A DNA stretch of 64,000 nt from Acidobacteriota bacterium (lineage in GTDB: Bacteria; Acidobacteriota; Vicinamibacteria; Vicinamibacterales; JAKQTR01): assembly GCA_026393755.1 (NCBI GenBank), contig JAPKZO010000023.1:58280-122279 (forward strand), given 5' to 3'. Below the pieces are notes generated by a model, which saw only the letters and a program-made list of their open reading frames with translations, had not been told where the DNA came from and did no database searches. The translations under genes were made by a program, and so were the position numbers. This document shows positions 21,521 through 30,329 of this stretch, one piece after another; the first letter of the stretch is position 1; every line of letters begins with the position of its first letter.

Positions 21521-22369
21521 CTACTTTGTCAGAAGCGCAAACAGAATCAATCCGACCATGATCAAGCCGAACGTGACGGCCACGGCTCCGACCGATCGGC
21601 CAAGGGTATAGATCCACTGTGGCGCCGCCGCCGACGCCAGCTCGTCAATGCGCCCGCTGATGACGAGACGTTCGTATTCGTCCTGGCGCTCTTCGAGCAT
21701 CTCGTTGACGGTCACCCGCCCCGTGAAGATCACGGAATCCATCGGGAACTTCTCCGGCCGGAGATGACCATTGAAGAAGTGAATCGTAAAGATGAAGCCC
21801 ACCGCCAGCAGCGCTTCCTCGCCGTGGACGACCATCGCGATATTGAACAACCACCCCGGCAGCACGTGCGCAAACGTCTCGGGGAACCACAACACGAGAC
21901 CCGACCCGCCAATGATCCCCATGCCCCAGAACACGGCCCAGTAGTCGAACTTTTCCCAGTAGGTGAAATGGTCGAATCGCGGCTGCCTTCCGAGCCCGAC
22001 AAACCACCGGAGGTGGGCGATCAGTTCGAAGAAGTCGCGCGGCTGCGGCACCATCGACGCCGGGCCCCACAGCATCGCCAGGTCCTTCCGGATGAACAGG
22101 CGCTGGGCGATGCGGCTGAGATGGATCACAAACACGGTAATCATCATCATCGCGCAGAAGCGGTGGATGTTGCCCGCGGCGCTGAACCCGCCGAAGATCC
22201 GGGCCAGACTCGCCGCCCAGGTCTCGTGGCTGAACAGCAGCGGCATGCCGGTAAACGCCAGCCCCAGGAAGCTGAACATCAGGAAGCCGTGCAGCAGGCG
22301 ATCAGTTCGCTCAAATCGCCGGTAGTGCGTCACCGTCATCGGCGCGTTCGCAGGTGTGCTGCCGCTCAT
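21521..22369 (-). CDS. Di-haem cytochrome b (formate dehydrogenase / Ni-Fe hydrogenase gamma type)
   Basis: A 282-residue inner-membrane cytochrome b with four main helices and conserved His residues in RTDRLLHGFLMF, NIHRFCAMMMITVFVIHLSR, MVVHGEEALL and FTIHFFNGHLRPEKFP. The last segment is typical of the quinone-reactive family. It overlaps the 11-haem cytochrome gene by ATGA (22369-22366). A paired multihaem c and b subunit resembles the inner-membrane CbcL/CbcBA-type modules of metal reducers; that comparison is from family knowledge. A terminal hydrophobic segment (VTFGLIMVGLILFALL) follows a cytoplasmic loop. Confidence 0.88.
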   Translation of the reverse strand: MSGSTPANAPMTVTHYRRFERTDRLLHGFLMFSFLGLAFTGMPLLFSHETWAASLARIFGGFSAAGNIHRFCAMMMITVFVIHLSRIAQRLFIRKDLAMLWGPASMVPQPRDFFELIAHLRWFVGLGRQPRFDHFTYWEKFDYWAVFWGMGIIGGSGLVLWFPETFAHVLPGWLFNIAMVVHGEEALLAVGFIFTIHFFNGHLRPEKFPMDSVIFTGRVTVNEMLEERQDEYERLVISGRIDELASAAAPQWIYTLGRSVGAVAVTFGLIMVGLILFALLTK

Positions 22370-23646
22370 CGCCCGTCCTCCGTGGAGTCGTCCTTGCCCT
22401 GTCCGCGGAGCCTCGCCGCCGCCTTCAGCTGCATCCCCCGGCCAAGCCACAACAAGGTATGAATGCCGAAGAAGGCGAACACCCCCAGCAGCAGCATCTT
22501 CATGAACTGCGACGTGTAGAACAACAGCGGATTGCGCGCACGATTCGACGAGTCGCCGTGCGGGTCGTACTGCGCAAAACTCTCGGTCGCGCCGGCATGA
22601 CACTTCTTGCAGGTGTTGACCCGGTTGGCATCGTTGACCATGGACCGCTTGTCCGCCTTCGGCACGATCGTGTGGGAGCCGTGGCAATCGGCGCAGGAGG
22701 CGACTCGCGAGTAGCCAAGGGCGGTCACCTGCCCGTGGAAGGTGTCACGATAGGTCTTGATCGACTCCTCGTGACACGTGCCGCATTCCTTGATCACCGC
22801 GACCTTCCACCCCTCGACGTCGGCTCGCGAGATCTCGTGCGCGGTGTGGCAGCTCGAACAGACCGGTGCCAGCGGACTTCCCTTCGCCACCTGCACCCCA
22901 TGAATGCTCGTCCAGTAGTCCCGCACAATCCCTTCATGGCACTTGCCGCACGTCAACGGCACGGTCCGCCGGTACACGCTGCTGGCCGCATCGCTCTTCC
23001 GGCGGATATCGTGGCTTCCGTGACAGTCCGAACAGGTCGGCGCGACCGTCAGCCCGCTGCGCGTCAGCGCCCTGCCGTGGATGCTGTCCCTGAACAACTC
23101 CACCACATTGCCAATCTGGATGTTGCCGCGCTTGATGATCGCTTCGTCGCCGTGGCACCGGCCGCACGTGTCGAGCAGCTTCGAATGGTGGGTCCGCGAT
23201 TCCGGATCGGTCGACGGCTTGATGTCGTGGGTGCCATGACAATCGATGCACGTCGCCGCCGTCAGGTTCTTCCCCGATCGCCTCGCCTGCGCATGGACAC
23301 TGGTTTCGTACGCCGCGACGGCCTTGTCGTGGCAACCGGCGCACCGGACTGGCTTCAGCTTCTCGGCGTGCGGAAACTCCGCGCTCCTGGCGAGGTCCGC
23401 GTGACAATCCACACACGCGACACCGCCGGACCCGTGGATGGATGCGGCGAACTCCGTCGCCTTTACGAACACCGATCTTCCGTTGGCACCGACAGCGGAG
23501 GCATCGCCGTGACACGCCAGACAGTCGTCGTTGGCAGGAGGTTTCGGCGCCGCGGTGGCCCGGGCCGCTTGATCAGCCGCGGCTGCGCCCGCCGACCCGA
23601 CAATCACTGTGATGCAGACCAGCAGTCGTATGAGTGCACGCGTCAT
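22366..23646 (-). CDS. Membrane-anchored 11-haem c-type cytochrome
   Basis: A 426-residue protein with signal peptide (ALIRLLVCITVIVGSAGAAAA), eleven CxxCH sites (CLACH, CVDCH, CAGCH, CIDCH, CGRCH, CSDCH, CGKCH, CSSCH, CGTCH, CADCH, CKKCH) with many interspersed SIHG/SVHA-type His ligands, and a C-terminal membrane helix (FMKMLLLGVFAFFGIHTLLW). It should face the periplasm and accept electrons from the cytochrome b subunit that follows in a 4-bp overlap. ATG 23646 is chosen from the signal peptide; its ribosome-binding site is weak. Confidence 0.9.
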   Translation of the reverse strand: MTRALIRLLVCITVIVGSAGAAAADQAARATAAPKPPANDDCLACHGDASAVGANGRSVFVKATEFAASIHGSGGVACVDCHADLARSAEFPHAEKLKPVRCAGCHDKAVAAYETSVHAQARRSGKNLTAATCIDCHGTHDIKPSTDPESRTHHSKLLDTCGRCHGDEAIIKRGNIQIGNVVELFRDSIHGRALTRSGLTVAPTCSDCHGSHDIRRKSDAASSVYRRTVPLTCGKCHEGIVRDYWTSIHGVQVAKGSPLAPVCSSCHTAHEISRADVEGWKVAVIKECGTCHEESIKTYRDTFHGQVTALGYSRVASCADCHGSHTIVPKADKRSMVNDANRVNTCKKCHAGATESFAQYDPHGDSSNRARNPLLFYTSQFMKMLLLGVFAFFGIHTLLWLGRGMQLKAAARLRGQGKDDSTEDGR

Positions 23647-23750
23647 AGTTGCCTGACCGGCGCGACTGGCTCCCCGGCGGCCACGCGCGACGTCGATGAA
23701 GAATAATGAGATGATCCTGAATGAAACAAGAGAGCGAGCCCGGAGGCCGC

Positions 23751-23972
23751 TCACGGCCGGTGTTCGCGTTCGCGCGGCGGCTTCTCCACCCGCGCATTCC
23801 GCGATTCCCACTTCGGACATTCCTCGCAGCGATCCAACGCCGTCGACACGTCGCGTTTGTGCTCAACCAGGCAGGCCCACTGCGCCATCCAAGCATCCAT
23901 CCACATGGGTGCCGGCATGGCAGGACGGAACTCGCTCCACCGGCACGTCCACGGCATGCGCTCGGTCTTCAC
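23751..23972 (-). CDS. Small Cys/Trp-rich protein heading the cytochrome operon
   Basis: GTG 23972 follows AAGGAG (23983-23978) by five bases, an ideal spacing. The 73-residue product has five Trp in its first half and four Cys, including CEECPKWE near the C-terminal third (two Cys spaced as CxxC). No family is recognised. It is not secreted by any visible signal. It starts the same-strand run of cytochrome genes, 104 bp before the 11-haem cytochrome. It might bind a metal or assist maturation, but that is speculation. Coding evidence rests on the ribosome-binding site, the composition and the position. Confidence 0.5.
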   Translation of the reverse strand: MKTERMPWTCRWSEFRPAMPAPMWMDAWMAQWACLVEHKRDVSTALDRCEECPKWESRNARVEKPPREREHRP

Positions 23973-24518
23973 CTGAACTCCTTCACGCCGCCCGAGTGCT
24001 TCGACTCGCCATGGCGGCTGCGTGTCCTCGTCGGCCACTCGGTCAAGGTTCTCGCTCAGCACTCGGTCCTGAGGGAAGAAGTTCGGCGCCGAACGTATGA
24101 ATCGAAGGACTGAGGGAGACACCCACCCCGGCTCACCACCCACCTGCCGGGGTCCGATTCTATCTTGAACAACCCATCCGCCGCTCAGAAGACTCGCCCT
24201 GTGGAAAAAGAGTCTGGAAGGAAGATGTAAAGAGGATAGTCACGATCGACCGTTTTATGGGCTGGTCGACCGCGGTGGGTATGAGAGGAATCCTATGCGC
24301 GGGCCTCCCGAGCGACGTGTGGGTTGTCTTCACAGCCTCGTTACCTACACCACGGGCCAAGACCCGCGGTAATTTGATCCATACGGTCAATTGAACTGCA
24401 AAACTGATACCAACTAGTGAATCGGCCGATTTGCCCGATTCCCAGCCGCTTGCTAGCGCCGCCCCGTCAGAATCTGGCCGTACTGGTCAGGTCCCCGACG
24501 GAATCCCGGTAGGTCCCC
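23973..24518. other. 546-bp gap upstream of the cytochrome operon
   Basis: No gene is supported. Open frames here are short and lack ribosome-binding sites. The AT-richer part around 24195-24420 is the likely promoter zone of the minus-strand cytochrome genes. I looked for a GEMM-type riboswitch, which precedes cytochrome genes in some metal reducers, and did not see its core. Confidence 0.5.
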
Positions 24519-24764
24519 CTACCTGCCATTCGCCTTCTTCATGAAGAGGCGGAACTGGGAACCTTGTTGGATCTGGTCGGCGAGGAAGCAAATCTCACCG
24601 CACTGGACCGAGAAGTGATAACCCAGTTCGGCCTCTCGCGACGTCACGTCCACCCAGTCGTCTTCGAGCCCGACGATGGCGTTGACTGCGGCGGCCAGCT
24701 GATCGGGCGCCGAACCCGGGAAGCGCTTCTGGAGAACCGTCAGTACTTTCTCACGATCAATCAT
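24519..24764 (-). CDS. Small hypothetical protein
   Basis: An 81-residue soluble, acidic protein (starting MIDREKVLTVLQKRFPG) with no signal or membrane segment. Codon use and composition look genuine. The C-terminal half (ELGYHFSVQCGEICFLADQI, then FRLFMKK) has two Cys and resembles small uncharacterised proteins I associate with acidobacterial genomes, but no function is known. A GTG at 24779 would add five residues; neither start has a strong ribosome-binding site. Confidence 0.6.
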   Translation of the reverse strand: MIDREKVLTVLQKRFPGSAPDQLAAAVNAIVGLEDDWVDVTSREAELGYHFSVQCGEICFLADQIQQGSQFRLFMKKANGR

Positions 24765-24871
24765 GCAGGTATCCGTCACCTGCAGTCGCTCAACGCAAGC
24801 TCGATGCCAAGTCGCGGCCGTGGTGCCAGTACGTCCAGATCATTGAGATGATGTTGCGCCGGGCCTCACAT

Positions 24872-26128
24872 TCACGACGAGCGATGTGCCGTTGTTCCGC
24901 CGCTCACGCCGGAATCTCGTCGTCGCGGCCGACGTCTCCACGCGAAGAGCGGTGCGGCCACGACCCTTGCGGTCCGCCGGTACGCCTCGTACACCCAGAA
25001 TCCCGTGTTCCGTGGCGCCAGCATGGCCGCATCGTCCGGATTCACGACGAGGCTGACCTCGATGTTGGGAGCCGCTCCAATGGGAATCCAGTTTCGCCGG
25101 CACGCTTCGTACACGCGCTCCATCACGCGACGCATGTCGTCGAACGAAGGAGGCGGCCAGTCCTGCATGTCGGCCCCGAGCGTCGGGCGAAACACGCAGA
25201 CCGTCGGGAACGCGCCCATATCGGCGATGAAATCGATGGCCTTGAAGGTGTTCTCGATGGGCTCGAGACCCGCGATGATCTCGCCCGACACCGCGCCGCG
25301 CGGCATACGTTTGGCACAATGAGCCATCGCGTCGAAGAACAGCTTCTGCCCGAGCATTTTCTCCTTGCCGGGGCAGATCTCTCCAAACCACTTGGCGTCC
25401 CAGAACTCGACGCAGAACGAGAGATGATCGACGCCCAGATCAATCAGCCGGTCGTAGCGGGCGAAATCGCGTTCGGGTGCGAGTTGGACGCCGACCAGCA
25501 TGCCGACGTCGTTCTTGATCGCTGTGATGTACGGCTCCGTGAACTCAATTCCTCTGGTGCCCTGGAAACCTCCGTTGAAGTGCACGAACGACACGTTCGA
25601 CTCGTCGCGCGCCGCGCGGCACGTCTCGACCACGTCGCCGACGGCCTTGTCGGCCGCCTCGCTCTCGCCCACGTTCTGGCCTGTCGTGCAGAACCGGCAG
25701 TTGAGCGGCGGATTGTAGTTCCAGAACGTGCAGACCATGTTGACGTAGATGCCGAGGTAGGTCCCCTGCAGCACGCCAATGTGGTTCATCGGGATCGACC
25801 GCGACGTCTCGCGCGAGTACCACTCAGGTTCGCGGGGGATCCGAATCGGGTAGCAGTCGCCGGTGTCGTCGTTGGTCAACTGGTAACCGCCCGCGGGCGA
25901 ACCGCCCAGTACATAGGGCGACGCCTTCGCGAACGATTCCACGACCGGCACATTGGCCCAGACCTCTGGCTTCAGCCATGTTCGCGTCGGGATGATGATC
26001 TCAAGACCCGAGCCTAGACCGGCGCGCGTGCGGGAGATGCCGCGGGCGCCCTCGAGCGAGACATCGTCGGGGATGCGCATCCCACGGCAGAACAGGTCGA
26101 TTTCGAGCTCGCAGGCGTTGAGCGGCAT
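24872..26128 (-). CDS. Radical SAM-like protein with expanded Cys spacing (C-x10-C-x2-C)
   Basis: A 418-residue cytoplasmic protein. The probable 4Fe-4S motif is CTFWNYNPPLNCRFC: Cys133, Cys144 and Cys147. The classical motif is C-x3-C-x2-C, so the first gap is seven residues longer. Surrounding features fit a radical-SAM TIM barrel: VSFVHFNGGFQGTRG could act as the GGE-like strand, AVSGEIIAGLEPIENTFKAI as the strand-5/6 region, and FPTVCVFRPTLGADM follows. No partner gene is linked closely; the DUF5916 gene lies 33 bp upstream on the same strand. The reaction is unknown. Confidence 0.8.
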   Translation of the reverse strand: MPLNACELEIDLFCRGMRIPDDVSLEGARGISRTRAGLGSGLEIIIPTRTWLKPEVWANVPVVESFAKASPYVLGGSPAGGYQLTNDDTGDCYPIRIPREPEWYSRETSRSIPMNHIGVLQGTYLGIYVNMVCTFWNYNPPLNCRFCTTGQNVGESEAADKAVGDVVETCRAARDESNVSFVHFNGGFQGTRGIEFTEPYITAIKNDVGMLVGVQLAPERDFARYDRLIDLGVDHLSFCVEFWDAKWFGEICPGKEKMLGQKLFFDAMAHCAKRMPRGAVSGEIIAGLEPIENTFKAIDFIADMGAFPTVCVFRPTLGADMQDWPPPSFDDMRRVMERVYEACRRNWIPIGAAPNIEVSLVVNPDDAAMLAPRNTGFWVYEAYRRTARVVAAPLFAWRRRPRRRDSGVSGGTTAHRSS

Positions 26129-26161
26129 GATGGTCCCATTATCTACCAGGATTCGACGCGC

Positions 26162-28393
26162 TCAGTACCGCAACAGATAACTCATCTTCACGAACACCTG
26201 CCGCCCGACCGATGTCAAAGGCGCATCGCCTCGGGTCACCGGGCGCTGCACCAGACCCGGGGCGAGCCAGTTCTCGTAGGCGTCGGTGTACCCCACATAC
26301 ACCGCCGTCCAGGGATTGACGAGGTACGTGAACAGCAGGTCGACGTTGAACCGCCGTTCGTGCTCAAGATCCACGAGGAGGGGGTTGGGGCGCACCACTT
26401 CGTAGTCGACGATCGCACGGGCCGACAACGCCCGCGTGAACTGGTAATTCAACCGGCTGCGCACGATGTGATCCGAGAAGATGTCGCCGGTCGTCGGCGC
26501 TGTGCAGCCGCAGCCGGACGCGTCGCCTCGCGTCGCCAGCTTGGAATAGAGGTACGTCTGATCCAGCCGCAACTGGGACGACGGCTTCAGCGTGACGCCA
26601 ATCTCGGCGCTCTGCTCCCGACCCAGGAACGGTTGGAACCCCGCTGCCGGGTAGTAGTTGATGGCTGTGCCGAACGAGTACTCGCCGTTCAGGTTGAGCC
26701 ACGACATCCACTGGGTGGAAACGTGCGTGAAGAAGGAATGGCGGCGGAAGTCTACGCCCTCGAACCGCTCGAAGGCCTGGTTCAATCCGGCAAACAGTTC
26801 CGTCTGGCCGGGCAACTCCAGTTCGAAGCCGGGGTCGATGAGCCAGTCCTGGAGCTGACCGGCGTGATCCCACACGGCGCTGGCCTCGAGACTGGTGCCC
26901 ACCCGAAGCACGCGGCTGTCCTTCGGGTGCCAGGTGTAGCCGATCTCCTGTTCCAGTTCACGCATGTCGACGCGCGGAATGTACCCCAGGTCGGACCTGA
27001 ACTCCGGGCTGCGCGCGGTGTACTTCGTGCTGAACTCGAAGCTCCGTCCTCCGCGCTGCAGTTCCGCAAAGACAGTAGAGCCGCTGGCCGCCACGCCCTG
27101 CGCGTCGGTCGTCCGGCTGCCGACCCATTGCCCGGTCAACGACCAGTTGTCGTCAATCTTCCAGCGTCCGTCCACGCCGAACACCCGGTTGGAAGCCGAA
27201 GCGAATTCGCGGTCCGTAAAGATGGCGCCAAGCGACGATTGCCGGGCGAATTCGCGCTGGACACGGAACACCCCGGCGGCCGTCTGGCGATCGTGCCCCG
27301 GCAGCCCCGCGTCGATGGCGTGCCCAGGCCGTTGATCATTGACCACCAGCCCGGCAAACGCCCACCCGGCGATCTTGCCCGTGACCCGTGCCCCGACGCC
27401 TGGGTCGGCGATCCGCCTCGAGAAGAACAGCTCTTGCGGCGTCTGGAAGTAGTTGGCGTTTTCGATGAAGAACGGGCGCTTCTCCGGAAAGAACACTTCG
27501 AACCGCTGGTTGACCGTCACTTGGGGTTCGTCCGACTCGATCTGACTGAAGTCGGGCTTGACCGTCAGGTCGACCGTCACAGCGTCCTTGACGACGGCCT
27601 TCGCGTCCAACCCCACGCGCCCGGTCGTCTCGGTCACGCGGTTGCCAGCATCTTCGAGTATCCGTGCCGAAGCAAAGCTCCCGTACGGGATGGCCTGGAG
27701 ATTGCGCCCGCGAGACACACCCTCGATGCCGCTCATCACGGCCATCTGCTGGCCGAACCCGGCGATGCGGCGCGTCACGTACGGCCAGAAGGCGGTCTCG
27801 TTGGTGCGCGTAATGATCCGGCCGAGCGCGAAACCCCACGTCTGCGCGTGGGCATTGCTGAATCGGAGGCTCTTGAACGGTACCGCCATCAGCACGGCGT
27901 AACCATCCTTGGTCAGCCGCCCCTCGGACTTCCACAGCGTGTCGTAACTGTAGTCGTCGTCCTGCCCTTCGCCGGTGACGCCATCCAGCTGAATCCCAAG
28001 CGGATTGGCCAGGAACAAGTACTCACGGCGGCCGTCGTTGTAGGTGTCTAGGATCAGGCCGACCGTGTCGTCCCCCGTGATCGCTTCACGTTTTGTCAGG
28101 TTCGCGCGCACCTTGCCGGGCTCGTCGTGGCAGATGAAGACGACGTAGAAATACTGCGAGTCGTACGAGACATAGGCCTCGGTCGGTTGTGACACTGGCA
28201 CGCCGTCACCGGGCTCGCGCTGCTGGAATCCGGTGACCTTGAACCCCGGCGGGGTCACGCTGCCATCGAGATACCTGTCGAGCACAGGCGGTTCGCTGAC
28301 GCGTGGAATCTGGAGCGCAGGACGCTCTGCCGCGATCGCGGTCCCGCAGACAAGGATCGTGGCGCCTGCGAGACGAACGAGGTGTGCGGCCAT
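26162..28393 (-). CDS. DUF5916 outer-membrane beta-barrel protein with N-terminal CBM9-like domain
   Basis: A 743-residue secreted/outer-membrane protein. After a signal peptide (VRLAGATILVCGTAIAA) comes a CBM9-like sandwich (VPVSQPTEAYVSYDSQYFYV, TGDDTVGLILDTYNDGRREY, FLANPLGIQLDG), then DUF5916 barrel blocks such as FEVFFPEKRPFFIENANYF and FFSRRIADPG, ending in LLRY. The function is unknown; the family is common in Acidobacteriota and Bacteroidota. The frame is open further upstream (ATG 28444, ATG 28495), but that part is built from a 51-bp-period DNA repeat, so ATG 28393 with the clean signal is preferred. Confidence 0.85.
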   Translation of the reverse strand: MAAHLVRLAGATILVCGTAIAAERPALQIPRVSEPPVLDRYLDGSVTPPGFKVTGFQQREPGDGVPVSQPTEAYVSYDSQYFYVVFICHDEPGKVRANLTKREAITGDDTVGLILDTYNDGRREYLFLANPLGIQLDGVTGEGQDDDYSYDTLWKSEGRLTKDGYAVLMAVPFKSLRFSNAHAQTWGFALGRIITRTNETAFWPYVTRRIAGFGQQMAVMSGIEGVSRGRNLQAIPYGSFASARILEDAGNRVTETTGRVGLDAKAVVKDAVTVDLTVKPDFSQIESDEPQVTVNQRFEVFFPEKRPFFIENANYFQTPQELFFSRRIADPGVGARVTGKIAGWAFAGLVVNDQRPGHAIDAGLPGHDRQTAAGVFRVQREFARQSSLGAIFTDREFASASNRVFGVDGRWKIDDNWSLTGQWVGSRTTDAQGVAASGSTVFAELQRGGRSFEFSTKYTARSPEFRSDLGYIPRVDMRELEQEIGYTWHPKDSRVLRVGTSLEASAVWDHAGQLQDWLIDPGFELELPGQTELFAGLNQAFERFEGVDFRRHSFFTHVSTQWMSWLNLNGEYSFGTAINYYPAAGFQPFLGREQSAEIGVTLKPSSQLRLDQTYLYSKLATRGDASGCGCTAPTTGDIFSDHIVRSRLNYQFTRALSARAIVDYEVVRPNPLLVDLEHERRFNVDLLFTYLVNPWTAVYVGYTDAYENWLAPGLVQRPVTRGDAPLTSVGRQVFVKMSYLLRY

Positions 28394-28476
28394 CCTGCGT
28401 ATCGACGCCGCTGCTGGGATTCGGAGCACGACCGGGGAGGCCATCCTGCGTATCGACGCCGCTGTTGGGATCCGAA
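28388..28476. repeat. Two direct repeats at the DUF5916 gene start
   Basis: Two near-identical 38-bp copies (starting GGCCATCCTGCGTATCGACG at 28388 and 28439) are spaced 51 bp apart. In frame they would encode the repeated peptide RIPxAASIRRMA. Each copy carries the same ATG context on the minus strand, so the duplication creates two competing starts. Confidence 0.8.
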
Positions 28477-28774
28477 GTAGTAAGAATCGACGCATGCGAG
28501 GGTTGTCCAATCGGGGGCGAATGTGATGACCGAATCGAGCCGGGAGGGCATCTACTGGAATGACGGACGAATTTTACCAGATGTTCCCACAGTCTGTATC
28601 TCGACAAGGCCGCCCTGGACGCACTGCGTTTGACCTGATCGTGCCATAATGGAGGAGGTTCCCCTATCGGAGGACCAGCTCCACCCCGTCCTGCAAGCGG
28701 CAGACGGATTCCCCGCACGGTTCCGGGTGCGCCGGCGGCGCGTGTCGGCAGACCCCGGACGGTCGGAGGTTCCC

Positions 28775-29723
28775 TTGAAGAAGTCAAAGCCCCAGTCGCC
28801 GTCCATCGGCGCGCCGCGCCCGGCTCCGCGCACGGTACCGGCACCCAGAACCCGCTCCGCCAGACCGGCGGCGGCGCCCGTCATCAAGCGGAACGGATCG
28901 AACTCGGCGCTGATGGCCCTCCACGAGAGCAGTCAAATCGCGGCGTCTCGGGCGGTCGCTTGGCGTCAATCTGACGCCGGCCCATGTCAAGCTGTGCTCG
29001 TTCAACTGCGCCTACTGCCAGTACGGCTGGTCGGAGATGGCCCGTACATCAACCCAGTCGGCCCTCGCGAACTGGCCGACCTCGTCGGTGGTCGCCAAGG
29101 CTGTCGCCGGAGCCCTGCGGGCGTGTGCGGCGCACGGCGATCGGATCGACCGCATTACGCTGGCGGGACACGGCGAACCGACCATGCACCCGGAATTTAA
29201 GCAAGTGGTTGCGGCACTGCGGAAGATTCGGCACGACCTCGCACCGAAAGTCCCGCTGGCGATCCTGTCAAATTCCAGCACGCTGGACCGCCAGGACGTT
29301 CGACAGGCCCTCGCCGATCTGGACGAGCGCTACATGAAGCTCGACGCGGGCGACGCCGCGACGCTGCGGAAGATCAACGGCACGCCGGTGCCGTTTGATC
29401 AGATCCTCGACGGTCTCTGCAAGATGAAGGACATCGTCATCCAGGGCATGTTCGTCAAGGACCGTTCCGGTCGTCTCGACAACACGAGCGATCTGGCCGT
29501 CATCAACTGGGTTGTGGCGCTCCAGCGGATCAAGCCGCGAGCCGTCCACGTCTACACCCTGGATCGGGCACCCGCCTTTCCGTACCTGCAAGCCGTCCCT
29601 GCGGCCCGGCTGAAGGAGATTGTCCAGCGGGTTCGCCTGGCGGGATTGACGTGCGAGGTGTTCGGGATTCCAGATGTGATCGCGCCGGCGGGCGATCCCG
29701 CGCGAGCCGCGGAGCGGGCGTAG
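28775..29723 (+). pseudogene. Radical SAM Fe-S oxidoreductase (COG0731-like), apparently frameshifted
   Basis: The catalytic block SRRLGRSLGVNLTP...CSFNCAYCQYG (C-x3-C-x2-C) is encoded at 28938-29021 in the frame that continues to 29723 (AGHGEPTMHPEF, AILSNSSTL, MKLDAGD, VIQGMFVKD). That frame has a stop at 28911 and no ATG, GTG or TTG before the cluster; its first start is ATG 29037, past the cysteines. Another frame, from TTG 28775 (GGAGG five bases upstream) through ATG 28913, supplies an N-terminus (LKKSKPQSPS...MALHESSQI) but runs out of homology at about 28938. A 1-nt insertion or 2-nt loss there would explain the break. It is a pseudogene, a sequencing error or, less likely, recoding. 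Confidence 0.7.
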
Positions 29724-29731
29724 ATCGTCTC

Positions 29732-30184
29732 TCAGGTGAATTTCTTTTCGAACCAGCTGCCGTCTGGCCCTTTTGCGACCGAGGCGTAGCCACGTCGGCG
29801 AAGCACCGCGTCGGCGAGGGTCGCCCGCGGCAGCAGCACCAGCCGGCGTGCGCCGCTGGCCATACACGCCAGCTCGAGGGCGTCCAGGAGACCAGCCGCA
29901 ACCTCGTCGGTGCCGCAGATCGAGTCGCGATCGAGACCCAATTCCGTCACCCGCAGTTCACGCTCCGACCGCTCGTACGCCGCCAGGCCTGCCACGCGGG
30001 TCCCGCACATCGCGAGGATGCGGCCAGACTGACCGAGCCTGGAACGGCGGGCCGCCGTCATCCTCTGCCCCCTGAACAATCGACGCAGGTCGGATTGTGG
30101 GGGTCCGCCCGAGTCCGGGCCCAGGACCCGGAACTGCAAGGGAGCGGCGGCGCGGGTCCGCGCGAAATCCAAACCCGACTCCAT
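29732..30184 (-). CDS. GNAT-like acetyltransferase-fold protein
   Basis: A 150-residue protein. The segment GRILAMCGTRVAGLAAYERSERELRVTELGLD resembles the central beta-strands of GNAT N-acetyltransferases, followed by a helix (AAGLLDALELACMASGARRL), a strand (VLLPR) and LRRRGYASVAKGPDGSWFEKKF, the usual C-terminal strand region. The classical acetyl-CoA loop Q/RxxGxG/A is not clear, so activity is uncertain. ATG 30184 lacks a visible ribosome-binding site. It converges with the radical-SAM gene, 8 bp away. Confidence 0.65.
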   Translation of the reverse strand: MESGLDFARTRAAAPLQFRVLGPDSGGPPQSDLRRLFRGQRMTAARRSRLGQSGRILAMCGTRVAGLAAYERSERELRVTELGLDRDSICGTDEVAAGLLDALELACMASGARRLVLLPRATLADAVLRRRGYASVAKGPDGSWFEKKFT

Positions 30185-30329
30185 GAAGGGGTGTGCAGCA
30201 ACCCGGGTGCCAGCTCTGAAAACGCACGTTTTTCAGGGGAATCGAAGGGCTTGCCAGTTTGTGGGTAGCGATTTGGTCGGGGTTTCTTGCGAAATCTCGG
30301 CGCGGTCGGAGGTGATCGGCGCGCGGTCG

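Noticed and set aside
23973..24518. Possible GEMM (cyclic dinucleotide) riboswitch before the cytochrome genes
   Set aside because: I looked for it because such riboswitches precede cytochromes in some metal reducers; the conserved core and tetraloop receptor were not seen.
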